53,373 nucleotides of DNA from an uncultured Erysipelotrichaceae bacterium (lineage in GTDB: Bacteria > Bacillota_I > Bacilli_A > Erysipelotrichales > Erysipelotrichaceae): assembly GCA_947385085.1 (NCBI GenBank), contig CANDJN010000013.1:1-53373 (forward strand), in the 5' to 3' direction. Below, in pieces: positions 34,828-44,298 of this stretch. Positions within the stretch are counted from its first letter, which is position 1, and every line of letters starts with the position of its first letter. The notes beneath the pieces were generated by a model, which was given only the letters and a program-made list of their open reading frames with translations, was not told the DNA's origin and ran no database searches. The position numbers and the translations under genes are program-made.

Positions 34828-36729
34828 TTACTTTGCTATTTTCACTTTTGTCCAGAAATCAGAAATGATCTTTTTGGTTCTGCTGTTATAATGGAAGATT
34901 TCATCCTTATCATAATGCAAACGCGGCAGATACGCTTCATTGTCCGCAAACTCTCCTTCTTCGCCACTCAACGCTTCCACGACTTCCCCATTGCTTGACG
35001 TATATCCGACAAACTGTGAGTTTTTCATACTGTTCTCATATTCGAGAATGTAATTGATATACGCGTGAGCCAGCTTAGGACTGCGGGCATTTTTAGGAAT
35101 CACCATGGAATCGCTCCACAGATTCGTTCCCTCCGCAGGTAAGTAATAACCCATGGATTCGTTCTGTGAAAGAATATATGCCGCATCACCGCTGTAAACG
35201 ATTGCCATGTCCTTATTGCCGTTGATCATCGCATCAATGACTTCATCCGTCACAATCTCCGGTTCCATCGTTGTTACCACATCCAGCAGCCATTCATAAG
35301 CAGCTTCCAGTTCAGTTTCTGATTCCGTGTTCATCGAATAACCCAGGGCTTTCAATGCGACCATAAAAGAATCACGTTCTGAGTCATATAAGTAAATATG
35401 TCCCCGATATTTTTGATTCTTGAGTATATTGTAACCCTCTTCTTCCAAATCTTCAACATCAACGTTATCTTTATTATATACAATGCCAACTGATCCCCAG
35501 AAATATGGGATACTGTAAGTATGATCGGGATCATATTCCAAATGATTGACCCCTTCCGCTAATGAGCTCATATTAGGAAGCAGCGAATGATCCAGTTTCT
35601 GGAGAGCATCTTCCCCGATCAGGCGTTCAATCATATAATCGCTGGGGATGAGAACATCGTAATTCTCGCCGCCCTGCAATTTTGTATACATGAGTTCGTT
35701 GGAGTCAAAAGTATCATATATGATTTTGACCCCAAACTGCCGTTCAAAGGCTTCATTGATTTCAGGATCGATGTATTCTCCGGCATTATATACCTTAAGC
35801 GTATCGCTGCCAAAGCGGGCAATAGCCTCATCACGATTCATCGTTTGTTTTGCTCCGTTTTTCAGCCATGCCAAGCCGCCGGTGATCAAGAGTACAACGC
35901 ACAACGATGCGATCGTTAAAACGCGTTTGGAGGTCACCTTATTTTTCTGATCCAAGCGCTCCTTGAGAATCGGCAAGATGTTGACAAGAATCAAAGCGAC
36001 GGTAATCATAAGGACGATAATGGTTGACAGGGAATTGATGCTGGGATTGATACGCTTTGACATCGTCCATACCAAGGTGGAAATGTTTTTTACGCCGTTG
36101 CCGCTCACAAAATAAGAAATGGTAAAATCATCAAAGGACATCGTAAATGCGATCAAAGCCCCGGATACAATGCCCGGCATAATTTGCGGCACGATCACCT
36201 TCCACAGCGCCTGCATCGGAGTTGCGCCCAAATCCATCGCTGCCTCAGCCAGATTATCATCCAAGGAACGCAGCTTCGGCATAATGCTCAAAATGACATA
36301 TGGGATGCAAAAGGCAATATGGGCTAACAGCATTGTCATAAAGCCCTTTTCCATATGAAGAGAAACATAAAACAGCATGAATCCAACCGCTGTGACAATT
36401 TCCGGATTCATGATCGGCAAATTGTTAATCTGCGTCACCAATTCACGCACAATTCTTCGTGATTTGCTTAATCCGATCGCAGTGATCGTTCCTACTAGAG
36501 TCGATACTGCCGTGGCGATGATAGCCGTAACCAGCGTATAGTAAATTGCCTCCATCATATTGGCATCGTGAAACATCTTTTCATACCATTGCAGGGAAAA
36601 CCCGTCAAAAGATGTCAAGGAGCGCGAGCCGTTAAACGAGAACACGAGCATATATAAAATCGGAAAATAGAAAAACAGGAAAATCGCTCCCAATAGGATT
36701 TTTCGGATCAGCTTTTCGTGCTTCATCAT
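34828..36729 (-). CDS. potCD: Polyamine ABC transporter: permease PotC fused to binding protein PotD
   Basis: Residues 1-265 are an ABC permease with about six helices and the EAA loop (LAEAAMDLGATPMQALWKV). A further hydrophobic segment (about 272-292) leads outside into a periplasmic-type substrate-binding protein (about 305-633: LKVYNAGEYIDPEINEAF, YDVLIPSDYMIERL, YSIPYFWGSVGIVYN, IVYSGDAAYI). The fusion tethers the spermidine/putrescine-binding domain to the channel and replaces a lipid anchor; such fusions are known in Firmicutes. 633 residues. The start overlaps the potB stop as ATGA. Confidence 0.94.
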   Translation of the reverse strand: MMKHEKLIRKILLGAIFLFFYFPILYMLVFSFNGSRSLTSFDGFSLQWYEKMFHDANMMEAIYYTLVTAIIATAVSTLVGTITAIGLSKSRRIVRELVTQINNLPIMNPEIVTAVGFMLFYVSLHMEKGFMTMLLAHIAFCIPYVILSIMPKLRSLDDNLAEAAMDLGATPMQALWKVIVPQIMPGIVSGALIAFTMSFDDFTISYFVSGNGVKNISTLVWTMSKRINPSINSLSTIIVLMITVALILVNILPILKERLDQKNKVTSKRVLTIASLCVVLLITGGLAWLKNGAKQTMNRDEAIARFGSDTLKVYNAGEYIDPEINEAFERQFGVKIIYDTFDSNELMYTKLQGGENYDVLIPSDYMIERLIGEDALQKLDHSLLPNMSSLAEGVNHLEYDPDHTYSIPYFWGSVGIVYNKDNVDVEDLEEEGYNILKNQKYRGHIYLYDSERDSFMVALKALGYSMNTESETELEAAYEWLLDVVTTMEPEIVTDEVIDAMINGNKDMAIVYSGDAAYILSQNESMGYYLPAEGTNLWSDSMVIPKNARSPKLAHAYINYILEYENSMKNSQFVGYTSSNGEVVEALSGEEGEFADNEAYLPRLHYDKDEIFHYNSRTKKIISDFWTKVKIAK

Positions 36730-37574
36730 ACCTTCCCCCGCTTTCTTATTGTCACATCATCGCTTTTATCCAGCTTGCGCGTTACCGCCATGGAAATCAT
36801 GATAATCACTGCCATGACCATCGAAATGGCGCTGCCAAAATTCCATTCACCCACGGTGATAAACTGATTTTCGATGACGTTGCCGATTAACATATAGCCT
36901 CCCCCGCCCAACAGCTTGGGAATGACAAAGCTGGAAATTGCGGGCAAAAAGACGAGGGTAATACCCGATACGACACCGGGCAATGACAACGGCAGCGTCA
37001 CCTTACAAAAGCGCTGCCAGCGATTCGCTCCTAAATCATTCGCGGCATCCAGCAAGGATCGATCCATTTTCGCCAATGAAGATTCAATCTGTAAAATCAT
37101 AAACGGAATAAAATTGTATACCATCCCCAAGATGACGGAAAAATCCGTATACAACAGCTTTTGCGGTGCCAGCCCAAACCATTGCAGGATATGATTCACA
37201 AGTCCGTTATCCGACAAAATGCCAATCCACGCATAGGTGCGTACGAGCATATTGATCCACATCGGCAAAGTAATCAATAGAATATATAGATTGCGACGCT
37301 GCGGTTTACTGTTGGCGATCAAATATGCAATCGGATAGCCAAACAGTATACACAGAATTGTGGTGATCAAAGCAATGCGTAAAGATACCCATAAGGTGCT
37401 TAAAAAATCCGCATCGGTGAAAAAATGCACAAAATTATCAAACGTAAACTGTAATGTCGCTACCTCATTGCCTGCCTTGGTGAATGCATACATGACAATG
37501 AGCAGCATCGGTATGACTATCATAGCGATCATCCAAGCAATATAAGGATAAGTAAGTCGTTTCCACGTATTCAT
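36726..37574 (-). CDS. potB: Polyamine ABC transporter permease PotB
   Basis: The first of the two channel subunits (282 residues, six helices). The EAA loop DAANDLGANRWQRFCKVTLPLSLPG that docks on PotA is intact, and LPMWINMLVRTYAWIGIL is typical of PotB. One base separates it from the potA stop, and it overlaps potCD by 4 bases, so subunits are translated in equal step. Confidence 0.95.
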   Translation of the reverse strand: MNTWKRLTYPYIAWMIAMIVIPMLLIVMYAFTKAGNEVATLQFTFDNFVHFFTDADFLSTLWVSLRIALITTILCILFGYPIAYLIANSKPQRRNLYILLITLPMWINMLVRTYAWIGILSDNGLVNHILQWFGLAPQKLLYTDFSVILGMVYNFIPFMILQIESSLAKMDRSLLDAANDLGANRWQRFCKVTLPLSLPGVVSGITLVFLPAISSFVIPKLLGGGGYMLIGNVIENQFITVGEWNFGSAISMVMAVIIMISMAVTRKLDKSDDVTIRKRGKV

Positions 37575-37575
37575 A

Positions 37576-39156
37576 TCAATACCCCATCTTGCTCATCACA
37601 TGGATGTCTTCCGGCTGGAAATTAAGTGCGATTTCTGCCCCTTCCTCACTGAGATCGGTCGTGTGCACCTTTAATACCCGGCCCTTTGTGGAAAATCGTA
37701 CTTCATAAACTCCGGCTGTAATCGCATTGGGATCGAAATCGTATTCCACATCCTCAATTTCCACATCGCTTTCATCGCTCAGCTTCCATCCTTGTGCATT
37801 GGCCCATGTTTTTAGATCAGTATCAATCGCTACGCTTTCCTTAATTTCATCGACTGTTTTAAAGAAATTAAAGGCAGAAATGGCTTCATTTTTCTTTTTG
37901 TTTTCCACATACTGTTGTTCTACCACCATGATATTGACGGTGATCTGCGTTCCCCCTGCGGTAGCGAATGTCACCGGATAATTGCCGATTTCCGCTTTAA
38001 TATCATAATCAATTTTCGATATGGATAAGTATTCATCACTTTCCGGATCCCAAGCCTGAGCATCGGCGCGCGCAATGATCTCCGCATCATTTAAATCCTT
38101 AACATCCGCCAAATCCACAAAGAAACTGTTGGCAGAAATGCGCTCCTTGGCATCAAAGGATGCTACATCGTGTTCCTTGGTCACAATCATTTTAACGCTA
38201 ACTGTCGTTCCCGGCACTGTTTCTACCATGATCTCATAATGAACGCCCTTAAACAGCACGGATTTCACAATACCGTTCATCTTGCCGGTGTTTTCTTTCA
38301 CGATATCCAAATCCTCAGGACGAATGACCACATCCACCGGCTCGTTCTCTTTAAAGCCAAAATCCACACAGTCAAAATCCATATCGTCAAAGCGCACTGA
38401 GTAATCCTTGCGCATCATTCCGGGTATGATATTGGATTCCCCGATGAAATTCGCTACATAGCGGTTCTGCGGCTCGTTGTAAATATCGATCGGACTGCCA
38501 ACCTGCTGGATTTCACCATCCTTCATCACCACGATTTTATCGCTCATCGTCAACGCTTCTTCCTGATCATGCGTAACATAGATAAAAGTAATGCCGACCT
38601 CCTGCTGGATGCGTTTTAATTCGTACTGCATTTCCTTACGCAGCTTTAAATCCAATGCCGCCAACGGTTCATCTAATAGCAGCACCTTTGGCTCATTGAC
38701 CAGCGCTCTCGCTATGGCAATTCGCTGCTGCTGACCACCGGATAATAACGTCACATCGCGCTTTTCAAATCCTTCCAGGTTGATCAGCTTCAACATTTTC
38801 AATACCTTTTGTTCGATGACATCCTTGCTCATCTTTTTGATTTTCAAACCAAACGCAATGTTTTCATACACATTCATATGCGGAAACAGGGCGTATTTCT
38901 GAAACACGGTATTGAGTTCCCGCTGATACGGCGGTAAATCACTGATATCCTGACCGGCAAAAATCACTGCCCCTTCGCTTTGCCGCAAAAAGCCTGCCAA
39001 TATCCGCAGCAGTGTTGTTTTGCCACAGCCGGATGGACCTAGCAGCGTCACAAATTCATTTTCGTAAATATCAAGGGAGATTCCTTTTAAAACAAGCTGT
39101 CCGTCAAAATCCTTTACAATGTTGCGAAAGCGAATCAGACAATTATTTTCCATCAT
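37576..39156 (-). CDS. potA: Polyamine ABC transporter ATPase PotA with duplicated insertion in the TOBE region
   Basis: Residues 1-235 are a normal ABC ATPase: Walker A GPSGCGKTT (40-48), signature LSGGQQQ (138-144), Walker B VLLLDEP (158-164), H-loop His196. The TOBE part begins at about 276 (VIRPEDL, VLFKGVHYEIMVE) but is interrupted after about residue 316 and resumes only at about 495 (VHTTDLSEEG, FQPEDIHVM). The 180 residues between consist of two similar beta-rich units (about 339-413 and 426-498; shared ISA-x-x-FF, A(D/N)AQ-x-W, YD, G-x-Y-x-V-x-F-x-T) that resemble Ig-like repeats of surface proteins. 526 residues against 350-370 for usual PotA. AGGAGG precedes the start. Confidence 0.93.
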   Translation of the reverse strand: MMENNCLIRFRNIVKDFDGQLVLKGISLDIYENEFVTLLGPSGCGKTTLLRILAGFLRQSEGAVIFAGQDISDLPPYQRELNTVFQKYALFPHMNVYENIAFGLKIKKMSKDVIEQKVLKMLKLINLEGFEKRDVTLLSGGQQQRIAIARALVNEPKVLLLDEPLAALDLKLRKEMQYELKRIQQEVGITFIYVTHDQEEALTMSDKIVVMKDGEIQQVGSPIDIYNEPQNRYVANFIGESNIIPGMMRKDYSVRFDDMDFDCVDFGFKENEPVDVVIRPEDLDIVKENTGKMNGIVKSVLFKGVHYEIMVETVPGTTVSVKMIVTKEHDVASFDAKERISANSFFVDLADVKDLNDAEIIARADAQAWDPESDEYLSISKIDYDIKAEIGNYPVTFATAGGTQITVNIMVVEQQYVENKKKNEAISAFNFFKTVDEIKESVAIDTDLKTWANAQGWKLSDESDVEIEDVEYDFDPNAITAGVYEVRFSTKGRVLKVHTTDLSEEGAEIALNFQPEDIHVMSKMGY

Positions 39157-39168
39157 AGTAAATTCCTC

Positions 39169-39702
39169 CTAAAACATCGGCGGGGTGCTAACCCATAAAA
39201 CAGATGCCTCACTTTTTCCGTTATTTTTAATATAATGCGTATTGCGGCCGCTGATATAAAAGGTTTCGCCTTTTTTCAGCGCATATTCCTTTTCCGCATT
39301 TACCAGAAGTATTTTCCCCTGTAATACATATCCGAATTCCTCTCCGATATGAGGATCAATAATCTGCGAGGATGCCCCCGGTTTCAGTGTCAGCATCATC
39401 GGCTCCATTTCATTCTTTTGAGCATTGGGAATTATCCAGCAGATGGTAAAGTCCTCTTGTTCATCCACAAAAAAGTCCTCCTCATGAAAAACGAGCTGTT
39501 CATCGCGACTCTCTTTAAAAAACGATGCCAAATCCGTGCCGAGCGCTTCCAGTATATCCTCTAGCGTAGATACGGATGGCGAAGTTAAATTTCGCTCTAC
39601 CTGACTTAAAAAGCCCTTCGTTAATTCACTGCGGCTGGCTAGTTCCTCCAAGGTCAAATCCTGACGTATTCGCAGCTGCTTTAATTTCCGTCCGATATCC
39701 AT
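39169..39702 (-). CDS. XRE-family regulator with cupin domain, polyamine operon control
   Basis: 177 residues: a helix-turn-helix of the Cro/CI type (residues 5-60; LTLEELASRSELTKGFLSQVERN) and a C-terminal cupin (about 105-175; EPMMLTLKPGASSQ, HIGEEFGYVLQGK, KKGETFYISGRNTHY). This layout is shared by PuuR-like regulators of polyamine genes. It is first in the operon, 12 bases ahead of potA. The start is the ATG at 39702 (GGAGGG upstream), not an in-frame codon at 39717. Two matching palindromes around its promoter suggest autoregulation. Confidence 0.9.
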   Translation of the reverse strand: MDIGRKLKQLRIRQDLTLEELASRSELTKGFLSQVERNLTSPSVSTLEDILEALGTDLASFFKESRDEQLVFHEEDFFVDEQEDFTICWIIPNAQKNEMEPMMLTLKPGASSQIIDPHIGEEFGYVLQGKILLVNAEKEYALKKGETFYISGRNTHYIKNNGKSEASVLWVSTPPMF

Positions 39703-39721
39703 TACTAAGCCCTCCATCTTT

Positions 39722-39826
39722 GTTTAGTATTGTTAAACTCAAAGTATGATATTTCAAACAACCCTATTATACTGTTTTTTCTATAATACGCAATACATTT
39801 AAAACAAAAAGTTTAATATTTTAAAC
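39722..39826 (-). promoter_or_regulatory. Promoter of the polyamine operon flanked by twin operators
   Basis: Minus strand: TTGCGT (39788-39793), 16 bases, TATAAT (39766-39771). Two copies of the same palindrome lie on either side: GTTTAATATTTTAAAC (39811-39826, perfect) upstream of the -35, and GTTTAGTATTGTTAAAC (39722-39738, one mismatch, one base longer) just before the ribosome binding site. Confidence 0.65.
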
Positions 39827-39964
39827 GTATTACAGCTCAACAGCCATGATCCCACCCTCATTAGGAAAAGCATGACGCAGATACAAACTTCAAGACAACT
39901 GTGCAATCTTTTATACAATTTCTTTTATGTGTCAAAATGTAAGCGCATACAGAAGAATAGCAAA

Positions 39965-39993
39965 TTGACTGCCGATCATTTTCGCTGTATTCT
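39965..39993 (+). promoter_or_regulatory. Promoter of the MMPL operon with long leader
   Basis: TTGACT (39965-39970), 17 bases, TATTCT (39988-39993). It would give a leader of about 190 bases. Within it, near 40014, AAAGGAG is followed by a four-codon frame (MQAE) whose stop overlaps the ATG of an 18-codon Cys/Lys/Arg-rich frame ending at a TAG near 40083. No other gene is convincing in 39827-40193. Confidence 0.5.
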
Positions 39994-40193
39994 TGGCATA
40001 TCGTCGAAAGAAAGGAGCGATGCAAGCTGAATGAAGTACAGCTGCCGAAAGACTTTTTGCAAGACCCGCTTTCACAGTTGTTCATAGCGGCAGTTCTCTA
40101 TTATTTACCGACGCCCACAAATGACAAAGTCGCATATGATAAAAGAATTTATCGCAATGGATCAAGTGATCTTAACAGAAAGAAGGAATCTCA

Positions 40194-42281
40194 ATGAAAA
40201 AAATGGCTGATTTTATTGTCAAGCAGCGCAATAAAATACTTATGATCGCAATACTGCTTTTGATTCCCAGTATTATCGGCTATGCCAGAACGAAAACCAA
40301 CTATGATCTTCTTAGCTATTTACCACAGGATTGTGAATCAATGCTAGCACAAAACTCATTGGCTGATGATTTTCATCTCGCCAGTACCGGAATGCTGGTC
40401 GCAGAAAACATACCCGATAAAAACATGACGAAGCTGAAAGCAGAAATTGAAGCTATCGATGGCGTCAAGCAAGTCTTATGGCGCGGTGATGTATTAGATA
40501 CTGCCATTCCCAAAGAAGCGTTGCCGGAAAACATCAGAAATATATTGTATTCGGATCAAAGTACGCTGATGATCATCAGCTTTGAGGAAGAGAGCGCTTC
40601 TCCACGCACGATGGAAGCCATTAAACAGATTAAAACCTATGCGGAAAAAGAGTGCTACCTTGGCGGTTTATCTGCTGTCAGTGAAGATGTCAAGGATTTG
40701 ACGCAACAGGAAATGCCCGTTTATATCATCATTGCCGTAGCTCTGGTGGTGTTGGTATTGTATATGGGTTTAAGCTCTAATTTGGCTCCGCTTATCTTTG
40801 TATTGGGAATTGTATTTCCCGTTGCTTATAACATGGGAAGCAATGTCCTGTTAGGTGAGGTATCCTATATTACTAAAGCATTGGCTGTCGTATTGCAGCT
40901 GGGGGTCACAATGGATTATTCGATCTTTTTGCTTCATCGCTATCAGGAAGAAAAAAGAAAATGCAGCGAGCGTGAAGATGCCATGTCGAATGCCATTCAA
41001 GCAACCTTTACTTCCATCACCAGTTCCTCTATCACCACCATCGCCGGCTTTCTGGCTTTGTGTGTCATGCAATTGACGTTGGGGCGAGACATTGGCATGG
41101 TTATGGCAAAAGGCGTTGTTTTGGGGGTATTATCCACGATCATTATTTTACCGGCTTTGATCATGTATTTTGATCAAGCAATTGAAAAATGGCAACATCC
41201 AATCTTCATTAACAGTCCCAAGCAATTACCGGATTTTGTCATTCACCATTATAAAAAAATTTTTGCGCTGTTTCTGATTCTGATTATTCCCATGGCATAT
41301 GCCCAGAATCATACCAATGTTTATTATGATCTAAGTGCCAATATGCCGCAGGATTTTGCCAGCATCATCGGAACCAATAAGCTGAAAGAACAGTTTCACA
41401 TGACGACTACCCATTTCGTGCTTGTTGATGAAAAGCTGAAAAGCTATCAGATTAAAGAAATTGGAGATAAAATCGAAAAACTGGATGGTGTCTACAACGT
41501 CATTTCCTATGAAGGGATCATTGGCAGCCGCATTCCCAATGAATTTGAGCCTGAGGTGGTAAAGGAAATCTTGAATAACGGTCATCGTAAGATGATGTTA
41601 GTCAATTCCATGTATACCGCTGCCGATGATCGCGAAATGAAGCAGCTCAGTGAAATACAGGAAATATTGCATCAATATGATGACAATGCGCTGATTGCCG
41701 GTGAAGGAGCGATGACCCGTGATTTGATTGAGGTGTGCGATACCGATTTTACGATGGTTAATGTATTATCCATCTTAGCGATCTTTATCATTATCGCGAT
41801 TACCTTCCGTTCGCTATCCCTGCCGATCATACTTGTATGTGCCATCGAATTCGCGATTTGCATAAACATGGGAATTCCGTTTTTTACCGGTACCACTCTG
41901 CCCTTTATCGCCAGTATCGTCGTTGGCACAATCCAATTAGGAGCCACTGTTGATTATGCCATTTTGATGACCACCCGCTTTAAAGAAGAATTAGCAGATG
42001 GATGCGAGGTCACAAAGGCAGTAAAGAATGCGATCACAAAAACTGCGCCAAGTATCTTGACGTCGGGATTATCCTTCTTTGCCGCCTGTATCGGTGTGGC
42101 GGTAATTGCCAAGATGGATCTCATGAAGAGCTTATGTATGCTGATCAGCCGCGGCGCTATCATATCCATGATTGCGATTCTCTTCGTATTGCCGGTATTG
42201 CTGCTGATATTTCATAAAGCTATCGCAAAAACAACCAAAGGATGGCCTAGTGCTACAATGAAATCACAGGAGGAACAGTAA
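40194..42281 (+). CDS. MMPL/RND-family transporter
   Basis: A membrane exporter, 695 residues, built from two homologous halves. Each has one helix, an outside domain of about 140 residues, and a block of five helices (first half about 175-335, second half about 515-680). GAT-type proton-relay segments are visible (LQLGVTMDYSIFLLHRY and IQLGATVDYAILMTTRF), at the same place in each half. In Gram-positive bacteria relatives move lipids or drugs; the substrate here is unknown. GAAGG lies ahead of the ATG. One base separates it from the secreted partner gene, so they work together. Confidence 0.9.
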   Translation: MKKMADFIVKQRNKILMIAILLLIPSIIGYARTKTNYDLLSYLPQDCESMLAQNSLADDFHLASTGMLVAENIPDKNMTKLKAEIEAIDGVKQVLWRGDVLDTAIPKEALPENIRNILYSDQSTLMIISFEEESASPRTMEAIKQIKTYAEKECYLGGLSAVSEDVKDLTQQEMPVYIIIAVALVVLVLYMGLSSNLAPLIFVLGIVFPVAYNMGSNVLLGEVSYITKALAVVLQLGVTMDYSIFLLHRYQEEKRKCSEREDAMSNAIQATFTSITSSSITTIAGFLALCVMQLTLGRDIGMVMAKGVVLGVLSTIIILPALIMYFDQAIEKWQHPIFINSPKQLPDFVIHHYKKIFALFLILIIPMAYAQNHTNVYYDLSANMPQDFASIIGTNKLKEQFHMTTTHFVLVDEKLKSYQIKEIGDKIEKLDGVYNVISYEGIIGSRIPNEFEPEVVKEILNNGHRKMMLVNSMYTAADDREMKQLSEIQEILHQYDDNALIAGEGAMTRDLIEVCDTDFTMVNVLSILAIFIIIAITFRSLSLPIILVCAIEFAICINMGIPFFTGTTLPFIASIVVGTIQLGATVDYAILMTTRFKEELADGCEVTKAVKNAITKTAPSILTSGLSFFAACIGVAVIAKMDLMKSLCMLISRGAIISMIAILFVLPVLLLIFHKAIAKTTKGWPSATMKSQEEQ

Positions 42282-42282
42282 G

Positions 42283-44154
42283 ATGAAAAAAAATGTGAAA
42301 GTATTAACGTGTACCGCATTGAGTCTCATGCTTTGCCAAACCGCAGTATGGGCAGCTGAAGACAGTGAGGATACAAAAAAAGATGAAACCGTTTATGCGA
42401 TGTTAAAGGCTGACGGTACGGTTTATGATGAAATCATCTCCGGATGGCTTCATAATGATGCCGGAATCCATAACATTAGCGAAAAGCTCGATGTAACATC
42501 AGTAGAAAATGTTAAGGGTGATGAAGAACCGAAGGTAGAAGGCAATACCTATACGTGGAATGTGGAAGGAAACGATGTGTATTATCGCGGTAATAGTGAT
42601 AAGAAGCTTCCTGTAGATGTAAATATCACATATTATCTCAACGGCAAAGCGACAAAGCCAGAAGAATTGGCCGGAAAAAGCGGCAAGCTTGAGATTCATA
42701 TTGAAATGAGTAATCAAGTCAGCACCACCAAAACCATTAGCGGCATCGCGACAACCATTCATCCACTTTACCTGGCAGCCGGTGTGATCGATTTTGACAG
42801 CGATCATTTTACCAATGTATCATGTGAACATGCGAAAATACTGTCGGAAGGCAATCACCAGATTCTCACATTCTTTGCCGTTCCGGGTATGGAAGATACG
42901 CTGCAAAGTGCCGGTATTCACAATGACAGCTTGCCGATTAAGGATCGCTTTGTGGTCAAAGCCGATGTGGAAGAATTTGAATTGGGGCCGATTATGATCG
43001 CTATGACGCCAGAGATTCCTCTGGATAAAATAAAGGATATGAATTCGTTGGATGAGCTTACCGGCGGGATTGCACAGCTGCAAGCAGCAGGCATGCAACT
43101 GCTGGATGGCAGCAAGCAGCTCACTCAGGCAAGCAATTTGTTTGCATCTAAAATGAGCGAATTATATACCGGTGCGCAGCCGTTAGCGAACGGGATTGAT
43201 CAACTCAATCAAGGTGCGCAGCAGGTAAACAGCGGCATGAAACAAGTCGCTGATGGCATTCACACAATTAATAACCAAGCCGTCACATCCGGTCAGTTAA
43301 CGCAACTGAAAAATGTGTTAAACTCATTAAAATCCTTGACACCCTTAGCTGAAAACGCAGGATCAATGTTAGCCGGTTTGCAACAGCTAAATCAGTCTTT
43401 GAATCAAGGAAATATCAATCCTGCCGATGGTTCAGCATTAGGCAGTGTCAGTTCTTATGCCCTCAATACCGCCGCAGCCACAAAGAGCAACGCAGAAGGT
43501 ATGCAATCCTTGTGTATGAAGCTGCAGGCACAGGGAAGCATAGATCCTGCCATTCTTTCTGATTGTCAAACCATTGCCCAACAAGCAGCACAAAGTGCAC
43601 AAGGCGCAGGGGTCATGAATGCGATCATTAATGGCGATGGAGGCATGGCTGCCCGAGTCGCGGGTATGGCAACGACAGTGAGCCAAATCGACACAAATCA
43701 GCTCGCGGCGATAAGCGGTCATTTAAGAACAATTGATCAGGCAACCGCCGCCCTATCTCAGCTGGAACAAGGCATCGCCCAGCTGGATCAAGGAATCACA
43801 CCGTTAACGAAGGGTGCTCAGCAGCTGGCTGATGGTACGCAAGCTTTGAAGGCAAGCGCGCCGCAATTAACTAGTGGCATCACTCAATTAAATACTGCTT
43901 CTTCGACATTGGCTGCTAAAATGAGCGAATTAAGCCAAGGGTTCTCCACCTTTCAAACAACAGGATTAAATGTATTAAGTCAGCGTGTGAACCTAACCAT
44001 GGATGAAATCAATCGCATCATGGCAATCAAGGATGAAATCACAGCGCAAAATGAAACGCAGCACACATTCAGCGGAGCTCCGGCAAACGCAGAAACAAAC
44101 GTCAAATTCATCTATAAAACCGATGAAATTAAGCAGTCCAAAAAGGAAAAGTAA
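42283..44154 (+). CDS. Secreted protein with Leu/Gly heptad repeats, partner of the MMPL exporter
   Basis: A signal peptide (residues 1-24, likely cut after VWA) leads a 623-residue exported protein. Residues 30-240 form a beta-rich domain; from about 255 to 580 it is helical with many short units of the form L-x-x-G at seven-residue spacing (such as QLNQGAQQVNSGMKQVADG), the pattern seen in YhgE/Pip-type proteins and in partners of MMPL exporters. No C-terminal membrane helix or sorting signal is visible, so it is held by protein contacts or released. It probably forms a long stalk over the exporter. Function unknown. Confidence 0.8.
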   Translation: MKKNVKVLTCTALSLMLCQTAVWAAEDSEDTKKDETVYAMLKADGTVYDEIISGWLHNDAGIHNISEKLDVTSVENVKGDEEPKVEGNTYTWNVEGNDVYYRGNSDKKLPVDVNITYYLNGKATKPEELAGKSGKLEIHIEMSNQVSTTKTISGIATTIHPLYLAAGVIDFDSDHFTNVSCEHAKILSEGNHQILTFFAVPGMEDTLQSAGIHNDSLPIKDRFVVKADVEEFELGPIMIAMTPEIPLDKIKDMNSLDELTGGIAQLQAAGMQLLDGSKQLTQASNLFASKMSELYTGAQPLANGIDQLNQGAQQVNSGMKQVADGIHTINNQAVTSGQLTQLKNVLNSLKSLTPLAENAGSMLAGLQQLNQSLNQGNINPADGSALGSVSSYALNTAAATKSNAEGMQSLCMKLQAQGSIDPAILSDCQTIAQQAAQSAQGAGVMNAIINGDGGMAARVAGMATTVSQIDTNQLAAISGHLRTIDQATAALSQLEQGIAQLDQGITPLTKGAQQLADGTQALKASAPQLTSGITQLNTASSTLAAKMSELSQGFSTFQTTGLNVLSQRVNLTMDEINRIMAIKDEITAQNETQHTFSGAPANAETNVKFIYKTDEIKQSKKEK

Positions 44155-44245
44155 CCTATTGTTATCAAGGAAGATGAAGTCTTTTACAACAAATCGCATC
44201 CCTTTTAAACAATTTCTTTCGGGGTAATAATAATAAAATAAGCAA

Positions 44246-44292
44246 AAAAAGATTGAAGGATAACGTTAAATCGCATCTCTTTCAATCTTTTT
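44246..44292. terminator. Bidirectional terminator with perfect 12-bp stem
   Basis: AAAAAGATTGAA (44246-44257) pairs with TTCAATCTTTTT (44281-44292) between two converging genes. Confidence 0.8.
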
Positions 44293-44298
44293 ATTTGA

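Noticed and set aside
39861..40085. 74-codon minus-strand gene
   Set aside because: Cys/Ser-rich without domain or start signal, and opposite a good plus-strand promoter and leader.
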